Assembly: GCA_049999805.1 (NCBI GenBank)
Contig: JBNGIO010005850.1
Span: 1 to 21,826, forward strand
Length of the DNA stretch: 21,826 nt
Direction of reading: 5' to 3'
Source of the DNA: Folioceros fuciformis
Lineage: Eukaryota > Anthocerotophyta > Anthocerotopsida > Anthocerotales
Shown here piece by piece: positions 15,036-21,826 of this stretch (the first letter of the stretch is position 1; every line of letters starts with the position of its first letter). The notes beneath the pieces are model-generated. The model was not told the origin of the DNA and ran no database searches. It saw only the letters and a list, made by a program, of their open reading frames with translations. The position numbers were made by a program, and so were the translations under genes.

Positions 15036-15970
15036 ATGATGTATTCATGGCTTCATTCTCATCCTCTCTCCTAGCCAAAATTAAGGCTTGTTTAAGAAGT
15101 CATTATGAAATGACTTATTTACGAGAGATGACATACGCACTTGGGGTTAATATTATTCAAGATAGAAACAATAAAACTTCAAATATTGTTCAAACAAAGA
15201 TATACTAAACTTGGACTAGAGGATGCCAAACCGGCAGCTAGCACTCCCTTTGCTAGCAACAGTATACGACTTACCTCATACATGAGTTTGAAGACATTTG
15301 TAGACAAGTTGAACGCATCGGTTCAAAGACATTTGTGGACAAGTTGAACACATCAGCAGTGCCATATACACATGCAATCGGCACTTTAATACAATTAAGC
15401 AACTTCACTAGACCAGACATATCTTTTAAAGTTAGCTGGATGTGAATATTGGACATCAGTTAAATGTATTTTTATATACCGCAAGGGTGCAATGAATACA
15501 GGAGTAGTGTACCAACACACATCCAGTATAAACAAATAATACTTATATCATATGCTAATGCCAACTATGCTAGCAACTCTAACACGAGAAAAAGCTATAT
15601 TAGATTAGATTACGTGCTTATTCTAGGCAAGGCTCTCCTCTCTTGGTCAAGATACAATCAACCATTACCTTGTCAAGTATTAAGTTAGAGTATAGAGTGC
15701 TAACCTCGATCGCAAAAAATATTGTATCGAGTAGGTTAGCCTCAAGTGAACTAAATCACACACAAGAAAAACCTACAACATTGTTAAGTGGTAGCCAAGG
15801 AGCTATGGAATTAGGCAAGAACCGTGTTTTTCACTCTAGAACTAAGCACATAACAATAGTATACCATTACATTATAGAAATGTTAGGAAATAGAACATTA
15901 ATATTAGTTATATTCAAACTCAAGAAAGCCTAGCTGATTTATTATCAAAATCCCTTGGTCAAGAATTACA
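15036..15970 (+). pseudogene. Copia-2 pol, second part: end of RT and RNase H
   Basis: It continues the RT frame broken at 8672: the second half of YVDD, then SSSLLAKIKACL and MTYLREMTYALGV (the usual KDLGxxxYFLGI block). The 34 codons after this hold several stops. Around 15360-15430 is IGTLIQLSNFTRPDISF, matching the GxLxYLxxTRPDIxY block. RNase H traces follow: ISYANANYASNS (Asp residues of the DADWAG-type block changed to Asn), LSSIKLEYRVL, HSRTKHITIVYHYI, and ADLLSKSLG near 15935. A near-duplicate GACATTTGTAGACAAGTTGAAC lies at about 15293 and again at 15328. Wholly degenerate, with stops in all frames. Confidence 0.75.
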
Positions 15971-16740
15971 GTAAGTCCAGGAACTTAGAAAACTAATATA
16001 AGTTCAAGTTATTAGGAGCACTTATTATAGGTTAAATGTGTGTGCCCCTCACACTTCTCACGAGGCAAAAACACTCATAATCGTGTTGTTTCCCATGCTC
16101 TCGTCTTCATCTGTAGAGGTATTAATAACTTATAATTATAGGCATAGAAAACTCAGATAAATTAGTATCCACAAAACTTACTAATAATTTATTCATCATT
16201 TTTCCTTTGCTTTTTCTACCCATTCTTTCTTTACTGAACCTCATAGGAAGTTCTTCGTGGGCACATCAATCACCTCAAAAATAGGGGTATAGGCACATCA
16301 TCAAGTTCCCAAACTTTTGTCAAATACCTGTAAGGACATAACAGACTTAGGGGTTAACAAGTTAGCCTGTCTATAAATACCTACTCAAAATGTTTATTGT
16401 ATTGCATCCATCTGCCCCATCCAGCATCTTTCTTTTCCTTTTTACAGTATATTCCAGATTTTCTCTCCATTTTCAACATGACATCTGCTATTCATCAAAT
16501 ATGCCTTCATATAATTCTTGAAGCAATACACACCTATAGTATGAATACCAGCATGGGAACAGTAGGCATACACACATGATGTGAGCAGGGCATCCAGGAT
16601 TTTTAAAACTAAACATGGAGGCAAGAACATCTTCAAGCATACATCTCCTTATTGGCACCAACTATAAATCCAAGCCCGTCCGCAAATATGAGCATGGACA
16701 GTCACACTTAGGCTGCATCCTCCTCCGCATATAGGCGCGT
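15971..16740. other. Copia-2 3' internal region, no gene recognised
   Basis: AT-rich sequence between the end of RNase H and the GC-rich island. A TATA-like CTATAAATACC is at about 16371-16381. ORFs are under 65 codons and without motifs. Copia elements normally have little between pol and the 3' LTR, so the 1.46 kb here (15971-17433) is excess and may include an unrecognised insertion. Confidence 0.4.
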
Positions 16741-16741
16741 G

Positions 16742-17182
16742 TTACATGAGGAGCCTGCGTTCATACACCCTTGAGGATACGGACTGCAATTTCTCCCATA
16801 TGACTGCAAATTCCGGAGGGAGGAGGCACAACTGTTTTTTTACACCCACATAATACATTCCAGCATTAAGATCTGCAAGGAAGGGCGCTCCAAGTGGATG
16901 CATTTCCAAGTAAAGACCGGAAGGCAGATTTCTCACATTGGCAACAAGTATTGCCTCACATTGCTTTTGTGCAGGGCAACGATTTCTCTTCCAGACCCTG
17001 CAATCCACCATAGCAAGCAAGGGCGCCCCCAACGCGCCCTCCAATTCTCTAGCACAGCATGGAGGCGAAGCCGCATGGCAGGGTGGGAGGCGTCCGCCAT
17101 AGCCACCACCTTGGAGGCTGATGCACGCCCCGCGCGTTTGAGGACGACGGAGGGGGGACAACTGACTGGCCCCTGCCCCCAC
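16742..17182 (-). other. GC-rich island with 146-codon antisense ORF, unrecognised
   Basis: From about 16730 to 17185 base composition changes abruptly from AT-rich to GC-rich and back. On the minus strand an ATG ORF of 146 codons spans the island, rich in Gly, Ala, Leu, Pro and Cys (MGAGASQLSPLRRPQ; AILVANVRNLPSGLYLEMHP). I recognise no family and see no signal or membrane segment. It lies antisense to copia-2, between pol and the 3' LTR, the same place as the antisense ORF of copia-3. It could be a captured host-gene fragment, an independent insertion, or a chance frame favoured by GC content. Confidence 0.25.
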
Positions 17183-17606
17183 TCATTAAGTTTTCGGAAA
17201 AGCCTAATTTATTACCAACCTAGTTTTTCATTTCGTAAATTTCATAAAAATGGCTTTATCCTATTTTTCCTTTTTTTTAAATAATTCCTTAATTTTGACT
17301 GCTTAAGTTATTTTTCTTATGCTTTCAAGTTAAGTTACTTAAGAGCTAACTCCTGTAGTTTAGTCCATTTTGGCCCATTTTTAAGCCAGGAAATTTCTTT
17401 TTTTTTTTACCCTCAGTTCATAGTGAGTGGGAATAATAAAATACACTTAGTTTAGGGCACTATTCACTAGGGCACCTTTACTTAAACATTAATTTATTCC
17501 TAGGACACTAAGTAGTTTTCTTAGATAGTTATTTAGGTGGTTAATTGTTATATTGGTTATAACCATTTTATGGTTATAACTTCCCCCTACTATATCAACT
17601 TCCCCC

Positions 17607-18049
17607 TATTATATAAATACTCTTTGTACTTTCTATTATCAGTAAATATAACAAGCAACTTGTGCAAGTTATATATAAACACTCTTTTGTACTTTCTATT
17701 ATCAATAAATGTAACAAGCAACTTGTGCAAGTTCTATATAAACAATCTTTGTACTTTCTATTATCAATGAATGCAACAAGCAACTTGTGCAAGTTATATT
17801 GGTTATAACCATTTTACGGTTACAATCACTCAACTTCNNNNNNNNNNNNNNNNNNNNNNNNNNNNNNNNNNNNNNNNNNNNNNNNNNNNNNNNNNNNNNN
17901 NNNNNNNNNNNNNNNNNNNNNNNNNNNNNNNNNNNNNTTTGTACTTTCTATTATCAATAAATGTAACAAGCAACTTGTGCAAGTTATATATAAACACTCT
18001 TTGTACTTTCTATTATCAATAAATGCAATAAGCAACTTGTTCAAGTGTG
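17607..18049 (+). repeat. About 62-bp tandem array carrying TATA boxes, in copia-2 3' LTR
   Basis: Copies of a module (TATATAAACACTCTTTGTAC ... ACAAGCAACTTGTGCAAGTT) recur; the anchor TGTACTTTCTATTATCA lies at 17625, 17688, 17750, 17940 and 18002 (62-63 bp spacing where uninterrupted). Between copies 3 and 4 the upstream segment TTGGTTATAACCATTTTA is also duplicated, so there is a longer-period duplication. The 100-N gap at 17838-17937 falls inside, so true copy number is unknown. The 5' LTR has a single module. Confidence 0.92.
17838..17937. other. Assembly gap (100 N) in repeat array
   Basis: 100 Ns inside the tandem array, most likely an assembly break caused by it. Confidence 0.95.
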
Positions 18050-18069
18050 TGTGCGTGTGATTTTCATCA

Positions 18070-19200
18070 TCATAGCGGTTTCCTCCTAGGCCTCAAGCTT
18101 CTTGTTATGCCTGTATCCCCCAAAGCCTCCAGCTTCTTGTTATGTTTGTATCCCCATTCTTTAGTGAAGTGCTGGTGCCAATAATGTCGGGCAACCACAT
18201 TCGCTAATTGGTGTAGTAACCAGTCTAGTCTACGGTCAAGCAAACTTGACTTGCTAAATGTTGCACGTTTTTTTATAAATCTATGGAATCCTTCCACAGC
18301 TGAAGTTGTATGTTGCTCTGCATGAGACAACATTCAAACACAAATTACATAATATAGGTATAGTATGATTACACAATGAGCGAATAGTAGAAATCTTTGC
18401 TTGACAATCATCAACAAGGAATGAACAAGGTGTCCAATCCTTGTTGATCTTTTCAACCTTCTTTCATAGAGCTGAAAGCCAACTGACAAGTGACTCAGTA
18501 GTAGTATCAGTGGCATATTTTGTAATAGCCTATACTACTGGAACACCGTTCAAGTAATGGTCAAAACCCATCATAGTGAATAAGTGGTAGCAATACCTGT
18601 TCAACCCAAAAGTTGCATCCTTAGCTAGCACATTACTATTCCCATAAAGTAACATGCAATTTAACATAAAAGGAGTTTGAATACCCAAAGCGANNNNNNN
18701 NNNAAGTAACATGCAATTTAACATAAAAGGAGTTTGAATACCCAAAGCGAAAGGTTGATTCTCGCTTGATTGGTGGAAGACTATAGATGCATTTTGCTCC
18801 AACCATAGGGACACTAATGTGGTATCATCCAAGGCTAGCTTCCATTCACCAACTTCAACTTGTGTAAGTATGTTGAGAACATCATATCTTTGCATATAAT
18901 CATCTCTTACTAGCGCATATACCTCTGTCTGATTGTTGATTCGAGCATACAATACATCTTGATGTCAACGCATTATTTCATCAACAGGAACTTTGCAATA
19001 TAGGCATTGGGAACTTTGCAATATAGGCAATGCCTGATCCAATCCTTCTTTTCCTATGAAAGCCATGTTGCTCTGACATCACGAGGTAAGCCTTTGTATC
19101 CAGGCCCATGACATATAGCATTTGAAAGGTCAATATGCCTATGTTCAAAAAGATCAATCTCAGCACCCTTCCGGGATGTAAGAACACCAAGACCTGCAAG
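18070..19200 (-). pseudogene. MULE transposase, zinc-binding/catalytic part (first half)
   Basis: Minus-strand Mutator-like transposase remnant. In order on that strand: HGPGYKGLPRDVRATWLS and CLYC (19140-19015), QTEVYALVRDDYMQRYDVL (about 18925), then the catalytic core KDATFG (first Asp, about 18610), YHLFTMMGF, SFLVDDCQAKI (second Asp, about 18400) and HTTSAVEGFHRFIKKR (candidate Glu, about 18290), followed by LDRRLDWLL. Such enzymes cut transposon ends and usually make 9-bp target duplications. Breaks: stops near 19055 and 18975, TAG at 18530-18532, frame changes, a 22-bp duplication near 18988-19032, and a short segment between the second Asp and Glu where about 100 residues are expected. 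The frame ends in the TSD of copia-2 at 18070; the SWIM finger lies at 4416-4971. Confidence 0.7.
18647..18750. repeat. 47-bp direct repeat around a 10-N gap (probable assembly artefact)
   Basis: Positions 18647-18693 and 18704-18750 are identical over 47 bp (AAGTAACATGCAATTTAAC ... CCCAAAGCGA) with only ten Ns between. In the transposase frame this duplicates the residues before the first catalytic Asp. The simplest reading is two overlapping contig ends that were never merged. Confidence 0.85.
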
Positions 19201-19723
19201 CTAGCCTCACAATGTTAATGCCTCCCTAAGTAATAAAATAATTTACATACTTCAAACCTTCTTACCTAACATATGATGCAATTATATGCATTGTCAGTAC
19301 TAGAGGGCAAGGTAAACTGCCCGGGCCCTTAGAACCCTTCTTATAGAAGTTCGTACTATGCGAACTTATAGCACTCATTCTCCCCAATAAAGTCTCCCAC
19401 TCTAGAAAAGAATATGTGAACCACCTTCACATGTTTTTGCTACCCTGGTGCCCTAGTCATATTGAGAAGAAACCCAGATTAAGTCAGTATGGTTAAATAA
19501 CCCTAAAAGGTATATTACTTGGTAACTCTTCTAAATTAATAGAAGAACTCAAATCTATATTACTATCCACAAATGACATTCCCCTATCCCAAAGAGAAAA
19601 AATCCTATACCTAACCCTAATCTCAACCTTTAACCAAAATTCCTATCCCTCTAATCACAAGAGCGCATTCTGCAAAAGATTTAACATGCCGCTCTAAAGT
19701 CGCATCTGACGCAATGCAAATAA
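19201..19723. other. No gene recognised
   Basis: AT-rich and stop-rich in all frames. A perfect 7-bp inverted repeat with 7-bp spacer lies at 19347-19367 (AAGTTCG / CGAACTT). It may belong to the 5' part of the MULE, whose terminal inverted repeats I could not find. Confidence 0.5.
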
Positions 19724-19918
19724 CGGAGTTCACATACCATGAGCTTGACGGAGTTCACATACCATGAGCNNNNNNNNNNGAGTTCACATACCATGAGCTT
19801 GACGGAGTTCACATACCATGAGCTTGTGAGCCAGGTACCATGAGCTTGTGAGCCGGGTTCACCATGAGCTTGTGAGCCGGGTTCACCATGAGCTTGTGAG
19901 CCGGGTTCACTTGGAGCC
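19724..19918. repeat. Composite minisatellite, 25-bp then 24-bp units
   Basis: About four 25-bp units (ACGGAGTTCACATACCATGAG + CTTG) are followed by about four 24-bp units (TGAGCCGGGTTCACCATGAG + CTTG). Both share the core CACCATGAGCTTG / CATACCATGAGCTTG, so the second array evolved from the first. Ten Ns at 19770-19779 interrupt it. Confidence 0.92.
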
Positions 19919-19941
19919 TTAAACAAGTATTATTAGTAACG

Positions 19942-19973
19942 TGTAAGCGGGTAGGGATGTAAGCGGGTAGGGA
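19942..19973. repeat. 16-bp tandem duplication
   Basis: Two perfect copies of TGTAAGCGGGTAGGGA at 19942-19957 and 19958-19973. Confidence 0.9.
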
Positions 19974-20023
19974 CGAGCGGCATGTTTGGTGGTATGTAGC
20001 GCACGAGCGTCAAAAATTTTGGC

Positions 20024-20087
20024 CACGTGTTCAGATTATGCATGACTCACCACAGCATGTTCCGATTATGCATGACTCACCACAGCA
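20024..20087. repeat. 30-bp direct repeat with bZIP-type motifs
   Basis: Two 30-bp copies (TGTTCAGATTATGCATGACT..., 20028-20057 and 20058-20087) differ at one base. Each contains TGACTCA, a bZIP (GCN4/AP-1-like) core. A G-box CACGTG lies at 20025-20030, overlapping the first copy. These motifs are short and may be chance; no promoter or adjoining gene start was found. Confidence 0.7.
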
Positions 20088-20228
20088 TGGTGATGGGCAA
20101 GGACATACAGAGGTACATGTCGTGGAGGGCCGTGCGGACACACGTGCCGGCCTTAATGGCCATCGGGTATCCATTTGCAAGCTCAGTCTGGCTAAAGCCA
20201 GCAAGATAATCAGGGATATCGTTTCACC

Positions 20229-20445
20229 TCAAAAACGTTCACCGAGCAACCCTCTCCTTTCACACACCTATTCTTGTAAAGAACCTCACCAAGTCACTGC
20301 GCTCACCAACCGAGCGCCCATCGGCGCCTTTCATACACCTACACTTGCAACGACTCTCACCAAGTCACTGCGCTCACCAACCAAGCAACCATCAGCGCCT
20401 TGTCACAGTCCTACACTCGTAAACTCCTTCACCACGCAACTACAG
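20229..20445. repeat. 71-bp tandem repeat, about 2.5-3 degenerate copies
   Basis: TCACCAAGTCACTGCGCTCA begins at 20286 and again at 20357 (71-bp period), followed in both by CCAACC, then ATC-GCGCCTT and ACACCTACACTTG-like sequence. A weaker partial copy precedes (about 20229-20285) and another follows (to about 20445). The plus-strand ORF at 20038-20490 runs across this array and is not taken as a gene. Confidence 0.75.
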
Positions 20446-20529
20446 CCCAATCTATGTACAACTAATACTGATGCCAACGGAATACCATGAAAATAAGAAA
20501 AAGGCAGACAGTGTCAAGGGGATGAACAC

Positions 20530-21826
20530 CTGTGACACTGATAACGTCCTCAGGGTAACAGCTGCAGAAGCTCTGAGGCGAGCAAATGCTGGTCGGCTCT
20601 CTGCAGGGGGATGTGCAGCTGCTACAATTGGAAGCGCTTGAACCATCGCTAAGCGTTCACCTACCTCAATATCCATTGACAACCCAGTCGCTTCACATTC
20701 TGACATAACAGGTGCAAGTGCCTGAGCTGCTGCGATGTCTGGGGCAGCAGCTTTACAGATTTCCCTCAGCTTCGCAAGCTTGTCCCCTGGATGCACGACA
20801 TAAGGCATGGAAGTAGAGTCATGAACTGCTTGCCTTCACATTGATGACTGCTACAATTACTAACTAAGGATACATACCATCCTTAACGAACAGGGCCCCG
20901 AGGGAATACTGGACCGCTATTCCTAACAGATTTGAGTCCAAAGCGGCCCAATCTGCATATCGTCGAAGTGCAGTGACAGCCGTCTCAACCATTCGCCCAT
21001 GTGACAAACTCTTTTTATCTGGCCAGAACACCATGTTCAAGTGTTAACAAGCATTGCCATCTTCACTTTCTTTCCCAGAAATTACTGGGAAGCACCTGCA
21101 GTAGGGTAAGAAAGAATATTGCCTTTGGGAGGTGGCATACCCTTGGTGGTGACAGCTCCCCTTCCTGGCATCTGACGTATGACTGTGTGTACAAACGAAT
21201 TCACAGTAACTGTCTTGTCAGGGAGTTTCATGTCTGATCGAAGCTGATCTCTTAAAGCAGCAGCAGTGAAACCACACACTTCGGCACTTTGCCACGTGTC
21301 TGCCAGGTGAAGGTTCTCCAAGATAAACTGGAGGAAGACAGCTCCCATTTCTCCATACAATGAGGTCAGCACTTCTTCAGCAAAGCTGTCACGAAACCTG
21401 ATGTGTAGACACAGACACAGCAGTTGAGTAACAGCTTCATATTCCAGCTTGAGGCATGACGATAAACAAAGGCAGTAAAACCTTACCGATGGAAACCGTC
21501 TTCGTTAGTCTCAGAAACCTCCCAGCTTTCAAAATCTGCTGGATGCATGGTGACCTGCATGACAGCCTGAGTATTGTTCTACGTTACTAGCAGGCTTTGC
21601 ATTACAGGTCACTATCATAACTAGCACAAATTTAAGCACATTAGCTCAAACCAGACAACATGGCACCTGGGCAGCACTGCCAAAAAGTGGTATCTGGAGA
21701 AATTCTGCACGTCTAGCTGCAGGGACTGGCACAAGTCGTGGCCAGGCATTGACAACCCTCGTAGCACATTCTACCCCCAGACCCCCTCCTCCTCCAGAGG
21801 CATCGACCAGCCAATTAAGCAATTCG
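20530..21826 (-). CDS. Importin-beta family transport receptor, transportin-3/importin-13-like, partial (5 exons)
   Basis: Five minus-strand exons join with correct GT-AG borders and phases: 21826-21667, 21554-21487, 21397-21096, 21018-20878, 20786-20530 (introns 112, 89, 77 and 91 bp; about 309 codons). All-helical, HEAT-repeat-like protein. Blocks: LLNWLVDASGGG; RRAEFLQIPLFG; HPADFESWEVSETNEDGFHR/FRDSF, which resembles the FEFW and DDFGEFR region of TNPO3/IPO13; TWQSAEVCGFTAAALRD, like the WEVTEAVLFIMAAIA block; and KLREICKAAAPDI followed by a GERLAMVQALPIVAA helix, like the AIHNICSVC and LLKGTALVLA blocks. Such receptors bind cargo and RanGTP and pass nuclear pores; the TNPO3 branch carries SR splicing factors. 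The amino end is off the right edge. After the donor at 20529 no further exon is seen, so the gene is either truncated or continues beyond a very long intron. Beta-karyopherin call fairly good; TNPO3 branch tentative. Confidence 0.62.

Larger units (their letters stand above)
4977..18069 (+). mobile_element. Copia-2: old Ty1/copia LTR retrotransposon, interrupted by copia-3
   Basis: Boundaries come from the two LTRs (4977-5193 and 17434-18069) and a matching 5-bp target duplication TCATA at 4972-4976 and 18070-18074. Internal order is primer binding site, upstream ORF, degenerate zinc knuckle, protease, integrase and RT, then RNase H after the copia-3 insertion (PR-IN-RT-RH, which is copia order). 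Without copia-3 and its extra TSD the element is about 6.7 kb. LTR ends are unusual: both start with T but not TG (TTATAAC, TAATAAA), while both end CATCA. The LTRs differ by many substitutions and indels, so this is older than copia-3. Coding parts are full of stops and frameshifts. It inserted into a MULE transposase gene. Confidence 0.8.
17434..18069 (+). repeat. Copia-2 3' LTR, enlarged by internal repeats
   Basis: The start aligns to the 5' LTR at TACACTTA and the end at TTTTCATCA. A purine stretch (GTGAGTGGGAA) directly precedes it and can serve as polypurine tract. It is about three times longer than the 5' LTR (636 vs 217 bp, with a 100-N gap) because the TATA-to-CAAG module is repeated. 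It is followed by TSD TCATA and the MULE gene. Confidence 0.8.

Noticed and set aside
17537-18044. ORFs in the copia-2 3' LTR array (INTLCTFYYQ-type repeats)
   Set aside because: Products of the 62-bp LTR repeat and its N gap; LTR sequence is not protein-coding.
18334-18390. A 57-bp GT-AG intron in the MULE transposase
   Set aside because: A GTGTAA...TCATGCAG segment fits the pattern, but about 100 residues normally found between the second Asp and the Glu are absent, so a deletion explains the site better.
19341-19370. Site-specific recombination target resembling FRT or loxP
   Set aside because: The inverted arms (AAGTTCG / CGAACTT) are only 7 bp, the match to FRT or loxP stops after a few bases, and no recombinase gene is near.
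19681-19926. Minus-strand ORF with GSQAHGEP repeats as a secreted repeat protein
   Set aside because: Encoded wholly by a minisatellite with an N gap; the unit changes from 25 to 24 bp and there is no signal peptide.
20038-20490. Plus-strand ORF of 150 codons
   Set aside because: It is made by the 30-bp and 71-bp tandem repeats; the repeat period of 71 is not a multiple of three, so the copies do not encode the same peptide, and no domain is seen.
1-21826. tRNA, rRNA or other structured RNA genes
   Set aside because: No clover-leaf or rRNA-like sequence was recognised by reading; the only tRNA-related sites are the two initiator-Met primer binding sites.

Overview
The window is plant (streptophyte) nuclear DNA. 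The signs are spliced genes with short GT-AG introns, Ty1/copia elements primed by initiator-Met tRNA, a MULE-type transposase with a SWIM zinc finger, and short AAACCCT (plant telomere-type) runs. The species cannot be fixed from the sequence. Three 100-N gaps (973-1072, 13135-13234, 17838-17937) and three 10-N gaps (4706-4715, 18694-18703, 19770-19779) show a draft scaffold.

Layout. 1-803: decayed 3' end of a copia element (RT end, RNase H, polypurine tract, LTR start). 804-1975: mostly unassigned, with a possible short LTR at 1716-1860. 1976-3777: unrecognised exon-like ORFs, then a broken, spliced asparagine-synthase-like gene without a visible ATP-binding loop. 4168-4215: telomere-like repeats. 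4416-4976 and 18070-19200: two halves of one minus-strand MULE transposase. It was split by a copia element ('copia-2', 4977-18069, TSD TCATA), which was itself split by a second copia element ('copia-3', 8673-15030, TSD TGTTG). 19200-20520: unassigned DNA rich in minisatellites. 20530-21826: five phase-consistent exons of an importin-beta family gene on the minus strand, open at the right edge and without visible downstream exons.

Main point. The window records layered insertions: MULE, then copia-2, then copia-3. Copia-3 landed inside the reverse-transcriptase active-site motif of copia-2. Each boundary is marked by a 5-bp target duplication. Copia-3 carries two compartments outside the usual gag-pol set: a 246-codon frame upstream of gag and an antisense ORF with a predicted membrane segment between pol and the 3' LTR. 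Copia-2 has ORFs at both corresponding places, but I see no clear sequence similarity between the pairs. The promoter part of the copia-2 3' LTR is tandemly amplified (at least five copies against one in its 5' LTR). The 23-bp minisatellite at 4590-4762 is an expansion of the codons for the first two cysteines of the MULE SWIM finger.

No rRNA, tRNA, CRISPR array or bacterial operon was seen. All family calls are from reading motifs; no database search was possible.
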